From Aspidiotus rigidus (Eukaryota; Arthropoda; Insecta; Hemiptera; Diaspididae): 64,000 bases of DNA. Under the pieces are notes generated by a model. The model was not told where the DNA came from. It worked only from the letters and a program-made list of their open reading frames with translations, and did no database searches. This document shows, piece by piece, positions 45,541-57,739 of the stretch (position 1 is the first letter of the stretch; each line of letters opens with the position of its first letter). The stretch is from positions 3,534,001 through 3,598,000 of the forward strand of contig JAVHKY010000037.1 of NCBI GenBank assembly GCA_035079385.1, given 5' to 3'. The position numbers and the translations under genes were made by a program.

Positions 45541-48500
45541 CCATACTAAATTATATTACGCCTAGACGTGTTTATCTATAATTTGAGCCTTCTTTTGGGA
45601 GTGGAAAGAGGATGTAATTCTCATATACTTCACCCCGTATATTCACGCTTTATTTGAATTATTTCTAGTCCTAATTAAATTAGAAGGAACCAAAATTTCG
45701 AAAGACACGATGATTTTCAAGGTGATATATAAAATATTTAATATCACAAATCCTATTGGGGTTTCCTCCCCCCCCCATTTCTTTTTTCGACATGTTCTGT
45801 ACAAGAACTTGAATACCCGACTATTTGCCAAGTTTTTTTTCCCCAAATCCTAGCTCGCTCACTAACTTTGTATCGACGAGGTCATCACGAACCTCGAATA
45901 GTTCATGTTTCAATATGCCTAGCCAATAAATCAGATTCTTTTCGTGTTAAGAACACTCGATTTTCAAAATTTCATCATCAATTTCTTGAATACCTACTTC
46001 GAAATAATAAAGAAAAACAACGGGAAAAATTTTCATTTAAATACACCGCAAAAAGAACGCGTATAAGGTAGAAAATTGATAAGTGCTTGACGTAGGTACT
46101 TAAATACACACTGTATATGAACGGTACTTGACTCCTTTTGTTTACTAAAACGAGTTGAGCATACAATCAAGTGCCAGCTACACCCGGTAATATTCATGCT
46201 CACACTATACCCGGGCAATAATAAATCTGAATGAAATCTATTCCTGATGATCTACAGAAAACTGAATTCGATTTTTTCTCGGCCAAAATAAAAAATACGA
46301 TTTACACGCGTCTGAAGAAAACTCGTTACAGATAACATCACAACTCGTGTTGGTGTCTTTACTCCGGATCTACTTATTTCGAAAATACTTGTTTTCAATT
46401 ATACGACTTCCCATATTAATTATGTCTTTTTACTGATTTTATAGTTGCTGTACAGAATTTATAAGTTTACAATTATATTTGAATGGTTTGTAAGAATTTA
46501 TATACACATACTAAATATTTGGTACTCTTTCTCTACAGAGATTAAAACGTACAGCCAGGAGCGGATTTACATGTATGCTCCCCCTCCCCTTGACCTGTGA
46601 AAGAAGCTCAAATTGTGCGATTTGACCATATTTTACGAACAGTGGAATATTTCTATTCCCAAAATGTATTCCTAAATCCGCGCGCCGGTCAACCCAAATT
46701 TTGTGACACAGATAGTCGAATCTCAACAAAAGCACCTTCATATCTTCTGGAGGGGTTGTTTATCTACGAGTGAATTTTCGCAAATTTACAGTTGATGTAT
46801 GATCACGAAATTCATTCGATGTTCAAGGAAGTAAATCACTAAATTCTGTTTTGGACCAGAGCATTCGAACGTAAGCAAAAACATTGAAACTTAAAATTAA
46901 TAAGTTACAACATGAAAACTCAATAGTCAATGTTCGATAGTCAGAAATTTAAAAATCTCACATAAAAAAATTCCAAAGTTTAAAAACCAGGTACTAAATA
47001 AATTTCTATTGTCATGAAAAGATTCAAGTAAAACTACCAAGAAATTGAGATCGTTAATAAGAACATTAATTAATACATCCTCAACCTCCCAAATGAAATG
47101 CAGCAGGTACCACGATTTCACTAATGGAAATTTGGTATTTTGCAACGAGTCGATCTTTCGTAATTTGTAGACTTAGTTGCAAACTTTTAATGGTTCCTAT
47201 ACGACCGAACATGAATTAGTACAATTATCACCTCGTTTTTTTTTACATTTCGACGAGATCGTTCATACAGCTTACGAAAGCCAGTTAACAGCACACTTAA
47301 ATAGACAAAATATCTTTCCTGCAAGTACACAATTGAGACCCAATCAACAAGAATTAAAATGCACGGAAAAATGGAAAAATTGGTCGCGGGAACTTAGCTA
47401 CTGAAGACTATATAATAGTAAGAGCTAACCGGAAAAATAACTCTCGTTAAGAATTATTGATGTGTTCTTAATTAAACTGAAAAAAAACTCGCGTAGACTC
47501 CCACTGTGGCGCGATCTCTTTCTAACTTGAGATACTCTTTCTATAACAGGCTACCGAAAGACCGCTGTGAGTTGGTGACGTGCTACAAGGAAACTTTTAC
47601 GAGAGGATACTGAAGATAGACTTGAAACTCACAATTTTGATGCCCAATAATACCTATTCAAATAGCACCCCATATTGAACTCATGACTACCCAAATAATA
47701 ACGAATTTTCGCGTAGCTCACATTTCTTGAAAATATTGGATGCTTTTCTAATAAAACGAGGATATTTATTTCACAAAAATTGAAAATCGATTCACAGAAG
47801 TATTCTTGTCAAGAATATTTCAATTTTTGAAATATTATGCGCTTGGAGGATATTCAGTCTTAGGTGAAAATATTGTTGATACCTGAATTAAAGTCTATGG
47901 TTTCCAAGCTTTTTTCGTACAGAGAAAATTTGAACCTTTAAAGTACATGAGCAGGAAGTACTCTACATGAAGTACAATTCGGTGATATGATACGATATTT
48001 TAAATTTTGTGAGAGTTCATTCGTCAACTACAAAAATCAGAACTTTACCCAACTTCGTCATTATGAGTTTCGATTTAAATGAGACGACATCGATTTTTCC
48101 TGAAGGTCACGTTCGTAGAACAAATTTTCGTAGTCTGATACGCCATCAATCCTTTCGATCAGCCTCCTCTATCGTGAAGAGACTGAAGCGCAAAGAAGTA
48201 CGTTCATATTATTCAGAGTAGAAATAGGTAGCACGTTTTAAAAAACTAAAATTGAGATAGGAAACAAAAACTGGGCGAAAGCTAAAATATCTTAAGATAA
48301 GACCAAGGTCTAGATGGAGCAACGAATAAGAAGATTAGGTGGACGCGAACGGGTTTCGTCGAATAAGATGAGCCGTATTTCAGTGAAGTGTCTACCGAAG
48401 TTGAGAAAGAAAAAAAAAAAAGGAATTCATGCTATTTTACGCCGTTTTTCAGACATACTGCTGGAAATCCCCTCCCTCATGCCGATCTTACTAACATGGA

Positions 48501-48739
48501 ACCCAATTAATGAGGTTATTTGGGAAGAACGCAACAGATTTTGTACTGTCACACAATACAATTTCCATCTAATGATCATTACGAAAGGCCTTCCTTCATT
48601 TTTGCTTTGAAAATTCTCGAGCCCTCTTCAAATAATGAATATCATACAGGGACACTTCGTATGAGAAACATACTTTTTGAGATATGTTTTGTGTCTTCAT
48701 TGAACACCCTCCTCCAATTTGAAAACCCGCCACTTGCTC
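45541..48739. other. 3.2 kb of unannotated AT-rich sequence
   Basis: No gene is supported. At 46557-46690 CAGGAGCGGATTTACATG and an inverted CCTAAATCCGCGCGCCGG about 115 bp further on could be ends of a hAT-like MITE, but no 8-bp duplication is found. Other small frames lack motifs. Confidence 0.4.
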
Positions 48740-49260
48740 CACCTCCAATATTCTATGCAGTAAACTACTTTTATACTAGCTTTATACTAGGCCAGGGCTA
48801 TTCAACTGGCGGTTAAAGTGGTCATCGAGTGCGGCCCGTGAGATATTTACTTTGAAGGTTGCAATCGAATAACATGAAAAAAGACAGCAGAGTTGAAGAA
48901 CACGTAACTTGCGACCCGCGTGCTTCATCAACCGCGACAACTCACTCGCGGTAAAAACTAGTTGAATTAGCCAGTACTAAGGGTCTGAGTCCGTAGCTAG
49001 ATCTACACTTCGCTTATACTAAGCCTACATGAGACTCTTCAGGAAAACCAAAGCCGAGTAATCTTCCTCTCACCCCCCACCCCGTTAATATAATGATATT
49101 ACATCGGGATTATACTAGGTTTATACTAAGCGTATGGCCTATACTAGACTTACACGAGGTTTCTTCTAGGCCTAAGTAGATTTCACGAGTGAGCCCGCGA
49201 GCCACCCAGTCTCGACTTATATTAAACCAAGGATGGGGGCGAACGAGCCACGAGTAAACT
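48740..49260. repeat. CTAG/TATA block (family A-like)
   Basis: Words such as TTATACTAGCTTTATACTAG (about 48772-48791), TATACTAGGTTTATACTAAG and GGGGGCGAACGAGCCACGAG (49235-49254). No copy of the 45-bp end motif is found here. Confidence 0.6.
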
Positions 49261-49379
49261 ATTACCTAGTCTACCACTACAGCCTAGCACTACTACCAGA
49301 ACTACTACCATTACTGCTAGCTAGTCTTCCATCTCTACTTCTCAACACTACTCTTTCGGGACTCATACCAGGCTCCCGA

Positions 49380-51060
49380 GAGCTGGGTGGGAATAACGTC
49401 CACCCTCATCTGGCTGAAAAGGAAGGTGGCTACTTTGAGACCACCAAAATGACAAAAAAATATCTCCTACCTTGCAACAAAATTTCTAAGAAAAGCCTCA
49501 CCAGTAGTGCAAGAAGAGGAAGCCTACCTAACTCCGACTTAAGAAACAACCAAAGTAACAACAAAAGAAATAGCAGGTGCCCTGAAAAAGAGTATAAACC
49601 GATTTTCACCGGGTTCAGACCAAGTAAATTACAAGACCATGAAAATTGTGATCCAAAAATACCCAGAACTACTTGGAAGGTTATCTGAGGAGCGTATGGA
49701 CCTCGGCACCATGCCCCACAATAGTCTGGGTTCAGAAACCCACCGACAACGGGGATCTACCAGCCAGTTTCTTTGTTTGGTACAACTAGAAAAACCTTTA
49801 AAAAGTTGATAGATTCTCGCATAAGAAATGCTACAATGGAGGACTGCTTCCACAGCGTCCTCCTCCAAAAAAAGAAGTGCGCGAATCGATGGTCTCCCTG
49901 CATATTACCGGGGCTTTCGACCATATTTTCTGGCCCAGCTCCGGAAAAAAAAGAGACCCTGAATAATTGTTAAAATCATCAGAACATACTTCGAGGACAG
50001 ACACTTGTGGTGTGTTGACAAAACCCAGAGAAAAAGTTGAGTATGTGGGTGCCCGCAAGCATCAGTGTTGGGTCCCAACCTGTGAAATGTTTTCTATGGA
50101 CAACTTTTAAAACGGATGGCAGGAGAACGTATCAGCTGACATGCATACGTGGATTATGGGTGCAAACACTAAAGAAGAGAATGTTGAGCTCACAATAGAA
50201 CGTCTCATAAGTCTGAACCTAGAACTGAGATAGTTGTGCTGGGCACATATATAACCATAAACTTTGGAGAGGCCATTATCACACTACTGGACGTAATGAA
50301 ATACCTATAGAAGGTGTAAAAATAGATTGACGTCTAAATTGGGTAGTACACCTTGCATATCTAGAAGAGAAGGCTGCTGAAGATCTCAAGTTTGGGCCAA
50401 AATACACTCGGCTACTCCACGCACGTCAGAAAAGTAATGTTGGACGGCACAACCGCAGCTTACTTTAGGTCCGCTTCAACTTGTATGATCTGGTGCTGAC
50501 AAAGAAACTGAATAGAGAAAAAATCAACAGCACTTGCCCTAGACTGGCGATCTATATTGGTCGCATTTACAAGACTTGTTCCTACTTCAGTGCCTGTGTC
50601 ATCGCTGCCTAGCCACTCCTGGTCTTGGTAATTATTGCAAGGGCAATCATCACAGCCACAAAAAAAGTGGTGGCCCGTGCAGTGGGACTTCTCGAGAAAA
50701 CAGTCCCTAAAATTTCAAGAGTATAGGGTAACATTAGTAGGGCACATGTCCAGTTAGTAAGTGGACCCGTACTTGCATACCGGCTATGAGACATTCAACA
50801 TCGGAGATCTGATTCTATTGTGGGCAAGTTCTGACGAGGTATGAATGTTTTCCAGCCTACTTCAAGAAGTTCAAAAAAATGGACGAAGAACAGAGGATAA
50901 AGTTTAGTAGCATACATGCCCTTCCTTTCCACATGTGGAGAAAACAGCGAGGCAAATAGTTAAAGAATATCCTCGATTCGCCGAGTGACGTCCAGAAAGT
51001 TTAGACTGGTGGAAGGAAGCGGATCGAAAGTATTCAAAGAAAACTGTGATGGAAGTCTAA
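49380..51060 (+). pseudogene. R1-like non-LTR reverse transcriptase, heavily decayed
   Basis: RT landmarks are legible across frames. They are TGTYQPVSLFGTTRKTFKKL, then IDSRIRNATMED (about 49750-49845), an eroded box A HITGAFDHIFWP (about 49900-49936), IIRTYFEDRHLW, and a decayed box B that reads VPASISVGSQP in one frame where GCPQxSVLGP is expected (about 50050-50080). A thumb and post-RT part follow near 50660-50760 (VARAVGLLEKTVPKISRV, GPVLAYRL). The YADD box is not convincing (AYVDYG near 50143). No frame beyond about 100 codons remains. It is older than the three R1-like copies at the left of the window, and its sequence differs from them. Confidence 0.6.
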
Positions 51061-53529
51061 TATATAGAGTGAAAATCGTAAGAAGAAGAGGTAGAAGAAG
51101 TGAAGAACGAAAAATCAACACATCTCCCTTCCCGGCTATCTGAAAAATCGTAAGATGTATGCGACGTACTAGGGAGGGGGCGGGAAGTTCGAAAATAAAC
51201 TACCTGTATACGTATTATGTAGAATTTAATCTAGATTCCTGTATCGGGAGGCGTGTTAATTATTAAGAAATAAATTTCCCCCGCCGGGCGAGTCCAAATT
51301 AGATGGCCCAGAAAAGAAAGGTTCCCGAGAGCCATTCAGTCTAACATACAGTATGCGGACAAGGAAGATACAGACAAGTAAAATTACGTCGTACTTTCAA
51401 AGATTTTTGCATTTCACAAACCTACAGCATACTAGACTTCCAGGTGCCGCTTAGTTCAACACAGACTCATACTGGGTTAAGAATGGGGGCGAGTGAGAGA
51501 GCCTGTGATCAATAGTTACAATATACTCCCTTCTTTCTTTTCGGTGTAGCTTAGTGAACGTGAAACATTGATCTTTATTCATTTGGCTCAGCCAGAACAT
51601 TTTTCCCGTAAAACAGATGCGATTGAATGACAAATTTCGGAAATATATCAACATTTCTTCAAGAGACTTAGCATTAGAGAAATATTCGAACAATTGTGAC
51701 CCGATTTTGTAAATCACTCGTCTTCACCGACCGGTAGAGCTATACATACCCGATCCTACCACCCATTCTGATTCATTTCGGGCATCATGATGAAGATACA
51801 TAACTTGATATACAGTTGTGGTTGGTAAGTTTTAAATTTTATTAACTAATTCAAATATACGAGTATTATATATTTTCTGAAAAAATCGAGCGTACGAGAG
51901 TTGAAAACCCCTCACGGATGCGTAAACTCGAGAAAGCTTTTTCAAGTTATTAAAAACTTACTTACATACACAAAAACCGCTGATCAACTTTTCTCTTTTC
52001 TTCACTCAACTTCGACCTAAATTTACCAGTCTCTCGTTAAAAACAACGAAGACAATTGGCCTAAAGTTCTTTCTTCGATGATTTTAAATAGTATTTTCGT
52101 AGCACACCGACCATTATTATTACGCGTTCTTAAATGGCACGAGGAAATAGCCGAACAAAGGTTCTGTAGAAAAGTTTTACAGGATATCTAATGAAAAGGA
52201 AAAAAAAAAAAGATCTGTATCATCAATGACTTCCTTTTATTTCGTAGTTCTTGTTTTTAAATTCGTTTTTCGTACGTACAAGGGCAACGCAGAAAGGAAG
52301 GGCATCGTCTGCGAAGATGAAAATAAATGAATTTTTTCACGCGTGTGCCGGCGCACGCCAAAAAATTGGGTAACGGTAATTATATCCAAAATGAGTCGAT
52401 ATTTATACAATATCATCAGTCAACTTCAATAAACATAAACAGATACATTCATCAATAGACTTCACTCTAGGAGGACGCAGCTTTGTGCGTAACTAAGTAA
52501 TCGTGAACCTCTCCGTGCATAATCTATTACATTCTCGCTGTAATATTTTGCGAATATATATAGGCCCACCATTTAACTATCAAAATGAACACCATTTCCC
52601 ATAAAAAAACATTACCGTGATAAAATTTCTACTTTTCACGCGCATCGTACAGCCCACACCCCATCAGTATTTAACTCGCGCTCGTTTTTCATTCAACAGA
52701 AAAAAAAACTCACTTCTTCCTCTAGCGCATTCCTAATGTATACTTCTGTAATAAGTACTTTATTAGTTGATATTATGACGCATATAATTTTATAGAAAAA
52801 TAAATACTCCGCTAGCATAATAATCGTCTATAATATCGACATACCGGGCACAATATTCATAACATAACTTATACGCGAAACGTTTGCAGAAAATATAATA
52901 AGTCACCAATTATTAGTAAACATATCACAATCAAACTTTTTCTTTGTTCTACACCCGAACTCTAATCCGATGACTCTAGTTTGATTTGGTCTGATACCCA
53001 ACTTTTTTGACTCTTATTTCTTGATGAAAGGGTAGGTACTCAATGAGTACCAATACCCAGTTTCAATTTACGCTCTGTTACATCGTCAAAAATAGAATCA
53101 AACTTACCAAAATGATTTTTTACTTTTCGCTTTCATGGTTAATTAAAATCCTCTACTATTAGAGTCACACACTATTTTCTATAAGGACTGAATTGAAAAT
53201 CAATGACCATTCAGAAATTCAACCGCACTCAGTTCCAATAAAAATTAATTCGATTTACCATTTGTTTAAAAATCGCTCAAACTTTGAAATAAATCATCAA
53301 AATTTTTCTCAAAAGTACCAAAAAGAAGCTGTTCAATTGAACAAAACTATAAAAATGTGTCTTACAGTAACTGGACTTTTCTTTGTCTCGGTCATTCTTT
53401 AATTCATTCGGACTTTTTGTTACTTACACGATGTTCGTTTGCACTCATCATTATTATAGGCTAAATTCAGAACAGGACAAAGTGAAATTCAAAATAATGT
53501 AATACATACATATAATTTTTTTGAAGCGC
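51061..53529. other. unannotated sequence with one family A end motif
   Basis: 51340-51520 has family A words, including GGGGGCGAGTGAGAGAG. The 45-bp end motif lies at 51560-51612 (GTGAAACATTGATCTTTATT, then CATTTGGCTCAGCCAGAAC), in the same orientation as the 11.3 kb copy. 51620-53529 shows no recognisable gene or repeat. Confidence 0.5.
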
Positions 53530-54306
53530 TCAAAAATCTGCTTTCTTATTTGGGTCAATGAAAGACTTCCGGTTAGACGTCTCGTGGTGGTCTAAAGAAT
53601 GAGACTCGACGTTTCCAAAGTGCGAATGATTGAGCTTGGTATCATCCCGACTCTCATCAGGAATATCCTCTACCCCTGATTCCGGTTCAAGATTCCTCAC
53701 CTCCGAGTCCGGGATTTTATCTTGCGATTGTGCTTCATTCAACTTCTTTACGCTCCGCGACTTGATCGAACTCTCTTTTCGACTGGAGTCAGTATCAGTA
53801 ATTCTGGTGCTCCCGAAGACAATCTTATTCGTCAATACATCAACGGTAGAGGACTTTCCGACTCCCGTACTCTGAGCCTTCTCTGAGCGTTCGAGTGCTG
53901 ACTTCTTTTTAACGCAGTTCCTGCTTTTGCATATCCATTCGGGCGAGCTTAATCTTCTAAGAGGCTGTATCGCGGGACCGTAGCGAATCTTTTTGTCCAC
54001 ACCAATTACCCAATCGTCTCGAGAAGGCCACGTTAGACCATTTGTCATCAGACGTTTCGATAGATCCACAACCGCGACAGCGTTACGACGTTTACAAACT
54101 AATTGGGACGGTTTCGCGCTTTTATTCTTTTTTTTTATTTGAGAACCAATTATTAGGGCTTCACCGAGTTTACGATTCAATGTGATCCACGTGTCTTCGA
54201 ACTTGAACTTTTTTTGTAATGGTAGCCTTCGATTATTGAGAGCGGATTCATTGACTTTCATCTCGCCGGCGATATACTGCGCAATCATAGAACGAACGTC
54301 ATTCAT
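53530..54306 (-). CDS. putative host protein, 258 aa, unknown function
   Basis: The longest intact frame in the window that is not of transposon type. The ATG at 54306 has A at -3 and an in-frame stop lies 15 codons upstream (54351-54349), so the start is plausible. The N-terminal half is basic and ordered-looking (MNDVRSMIAQYIAGEMKV, WITLNRKLGEALIIGSQ, LTWPSRDDWVIGVDKKIRYG), with lysine clusters (KKKNKS, VKKK) that could serve nuclear targeting. The C-terminal ~110 residues are Ser/Asp/Glu-rich and probably disordered. No signal peptide, membrane segment or known domain is seen. ATTAAA, a weak poly(A) signal, lies about 130 nt past the stop. It may be a single-exon gene or one exon of a larger one; chance is unlikely at this length but not excluded. 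Confidence 0.5.
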   Translation of the reverse strand: MNDVRSMIAQYIAGEMKVNESALNNRRLPLQKKFKFEDTWITLNRKLGEALIIGSQIKKKNKSAKPSQLVCKRRNAVAVVDLSKRLMTNGLTWPSRDDWVIGVDKKIRYGPAIQPLRRLSSPEWICKSRNCVKKKSALERSEKAQSTGVGKSSTVDVLTNKIVFGSTRITDTDSSRKESSIKSRSVKKLNEAQSQDKIPDSEVRNLEPESGVEDIPDESRDDTKLNHSHFGNVESHSLDHHETSNRKSFIDPNKKADF

Positions 54307-54980
54307 ATTCTTCCGCCAGATACATTCGCGCGTTGGATTTGTTCGCGTTTACGAGTAAATAAAATGGTATTACTGTACGATGGAATCGAATTTACAGTAA
54401 GGGTTTTCATTAATTCCATGGAACTTCTTTCTTACTTCGGACGACTCTCTCTCACAACTTACTCCCGGCCAACTGAAAATTTACTCTCGTCTGATTTTTT
54501 AAATTATTATACGTAGCAACGTGCACGAAACGGCTTCAATCATTTGAACTTACAGCGGTACATCACGTATCGAGGGCTGGAAAGTGTATAATATGCAGTA
54601 TACACTTCCTCCCGGAACGATCACGATAATATTAAATCATTTTAACGTAAATACGGTGATGGTAAGTTAGAAAAGAGGGTGAGTTTCATATAAATTACAA
54701 TTAATACTTCTTCCCGTTATCTGAAAAGTCAAACAAACTGTACGGAACGCTGAAAATGAATTTAATGAGCGTTGTTCTTCTCAACGTCAAACAATAAATT
54801 TCCTATTCCGGAGACCAACAGTTCTGGATTATTTACACACACACCATATTGAATTACGAGAAATGGGCAAAAAAACTTTGCCCTACAATTTTAGATTTCT
54901 AAGAGACGTTCTGCCAAAAAAACCGACATCACAAAAATTGGAAATTGAGTTCAAATATTTCTTCATCGCAATATGACTGC
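54307..54980. other. upstream region of the 258-aa frame, unannotated
   Basis: A minus-strand TTTCAGTTGG near 54472 resembles an arthropod initiator (TCAGT) and could mark a start site for the 258-codon frame; unproven. Otherwise nothing is recognised. Confidence 0.3.
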
Positions 54981-54985
54981 AAATT

Positions 54986-55637
54986 CAGGGTGTCTACTAG
55001 AAAAATGAAATGTAAACGGATGCCATTTACTTGCTACTGGCTCACTACAAAATAATTTTCAACTGTCAGTCAGAAACCCTTGATGTTGCGCGCCTTGACA
55101 AAGGGGATGCTCCCAGACAAATAGTAAGAGGATTTTTTTAGTTTCACTTAAGACTACAAATCAATAGGATACGAAATACGACCTCACCAATCACCAAAAT
55201 TATTATTATTATATAAGGACAAAATTAGAAAGGTATAGGAAATTATTAATATACTTAAACAGATTAAGTATGGCATTAACTTTCTTTTCGAGTTGAACTC
55301 AGAACTAGATTTTAATAATGATCGGACAATGCCCAATTGCTCAATTTCTCCAGTAACCTGGCACAAAGAAATCCACTTTATCCGGATTTACTACAATCAG
55401 CAGAAAAGTACCTGTATCATATGTTGCACAGGTACTTTTCTGCTGATTGTACTAAATCCGAATAAGGTGGATTTCTTCGTGCCAGGTCATACGCAACACC
55501 GAAGTTTTCCCCCCGTTTTTCCCTCTTTTGGTTGCTCCTAAAGCAACAGGAGGCTATTTACATGCTCGGACGCCACCTCAAGTAAATAACTGCTTTTTAC
55601 TTGCTTTTGGTTGTTTTACTTACCAGTAGACACCCTG
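54986..55637. mobile_element. 652-bp non-autonomous DNA transposon with internal hairpin
   Basis: The terminal inverted repeats are CAGGGTGTCTACTAG (left, 54986) and, inverted at the right, CAGGGTGTCTACTGG. AAATT lies directly outside both ends (54981-54985 and 55638-55642), a possible 5-bp duplication, although AT-rich DNA makes chance matches easy. The interior contains a 60-bp-arm hairpin (55356-55487) and no transposase. The CAGGGTGTC start recalls hAT-like ends, but the duplication length does not fit hAT. Confidence 0.75.
55356..55487. repeat. hairpin with 60-nt arms inside the MITE
   Basis: Arms 55356-55415 and 55428-55487 are complementary at 56 of 60 positions around a 12-nt loop. 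The outer end is ACCTGGCAC and the inner end AAAAGTACCTGT. Transcripts would fold into a long near-perfect duplex. Confidence 0.92.
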
Positions 55638-55642
55638 AAATT

Positions 55643-57739
55643 AATATTTTTTAATACATCCCACGCAATCGAGCGAAAATTAACGTATTTACAACAAAAA
55701 TGTGTATTTTTGAAAATCTCACGTATGAGGGGGGGAGAGGGAAGGCCCAATTACAAGGCAGCAAGAGAGGGTTCAAAAAATACCGCGGAAGTGCCTCACG
55801 TAATTTTGAAAGACTGACGAGAATTTTTCTACAATAACAACACAAACCAATTTCAACGATACGGACTGTAACATTTAGGAACGTGAGTATCAAATTTTTT
55901 GAATCGAGGGTTTCCAATTTGTAAATCTATTATTAAGAGCGAGAGAAAGATCGTTAATTATGACCATCAGAGTTAGAATTTCTATGCAGTAAAAATTTGA
56001 GATACCTTCATCAGTAATCTCTCCTACCAACCACCTTCACATGAGAACGCCGCCTTCTGGAGCATGATCTATAGACTCATCTTCCTCCCTCTTTCTACAG
56101 ACGCTTTTGAGGAGGAGGGGGGAGGGGGAGGTAAAAACCATTGAGTATCTAGCTAAAGCCGATGATTGCAATATCAACATTCCTCATTTAATTTTTTAAA
56201 AAATGCATTTCTCGTGCTTTGAAACACACCACCACACATAAGAAAAAACCAAAACGGATCCGCCTCGCCTTCGTGGGAAACGTTTGTACAGCATCTCCAA
56301 ACTAGCTGGCCTACACAACCTCGCACCGCCCTTCTACACCGTCAATAATATTCGCCACCTGTTGAAAGATCTCCTTTTTGAAAAGCGGCATCTACTGATT
56401 GAATCGCAACGCTACGTCGCGTCGGCCAGACAGCCCGAGAACTCAAAATCAAGAAGCAGAACAAAATAACACCAACAAGTCCAACTTTGTAGCCCATCTA
56501 ATCGCTTGTCACATTCTCCATCAGGCTCAAATAAATTACAGTATTAACAGATAGCTAATATGATCCTGAGGTCACACAGCCGGTGTAAGCGCCAGCAACC
56601 TACAGCATCCTCAATGATGGAAACAGGCATATAAAAATTCTTAAAATAACAGCTGTATTCAATTAAAATTGAATATTTACAGAATTTACGAAAAATCATT
56701 CTTCTGCGATGGAAAAAACTTCTATATTTATTTTAATTCCAACGACGAATCCAAAAAAATGTGGAAATTGAATACAAATGAGTTAGAAATGTATTGAAAA
56801 TTTAAATTGTACTTAACAAGCTTCTTCCGTAAATTCCTAGATCAACACGAGTCATGATCTTCTGACCTAAATACTCGTAACTGGACGTCAACTAGGTACA
56901 ATAGATTTGACATTAACCAGTGACCATACGCGGTAAATTGGTCGTAAACACATCGAGACAAAAGTGAATTTTTGGTATTTCTTTCTAGTGCATAATATAG
57001 AAGGTGCAGCACCGATTTCCACTCCGAAAGATTAATCTTACTTTTTCTGACTATACGTAATTGACCGAAGGGCAATATTCATCAACAATTGTGGTCAGAC
57101 ATCGAAAACGTTTGTAAGCACAAAGTTATTTTTAATTGTCAAAACGAAGGTTATGATAAATTGAGATTTTATTGTTTCGAATCAGTCAAACTAACGAGCA
57201 GCATAACATCTAGATTCACTTTGCGGCTTCTTCTATTTATGGGTTCAATTCGCCAAATTTTTCTTCATTCACGGTTAGTACGCATTCGCATAAATTGAAT
57301 TTTCATTTGGCATAATCATTTTTTTCGAATTTAGCGAGTGAATGAGGCTTACAAATACGCCGCACCTTACTGATTATTCATTCTTCCGCGAGCATATTAC
57401 GTTTCACGAACATATGAATCACGAAGTGTGAATAGTAAATTTTTCTCACATAAGAAAATGCATATAGCGAGAAGTGATCTTCAACAAACAAAATTAAATT
57501 GAAATATAGAAAAGCAACGAGTTTCTCGCCCTAAATCAAAGGTCATGAAAATATGACGTCAAAATCTCTTCCTGCAGCTGCCACTTCCCTAATCTCACAT
57601 CTTTAGCTGAGAGGTCACAATAAAAACGGGGACTTGTTTCATAGGAGGAGGGATGAGGGTGAGGGTCATTTGAAAATTTTCATCGTCCACCATCCGGAAT
57701 TTTTCGGGAAAACGTACGGACTCCGAGAAATTTCAACTT
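55643..57739. other. unannotated sequence
   Basis: A plus-strand open stretch from about 56240 to 56469 (SISKLAGLHNLAPPFYTVNN, then IRHLLKDLLFEKRHLLIESQ) looks compositionally like coding sequence, but I do not recognise it and it has no clear bounds. 57620-57740 has family B-like words. Remaining sequence is plain. Confidence 0.4.

Noticed and set aside
46557..46690. A third hAT-like MITE.
   Set aside because: The ends are only loosely inverted and no 8-bp duplication is present.
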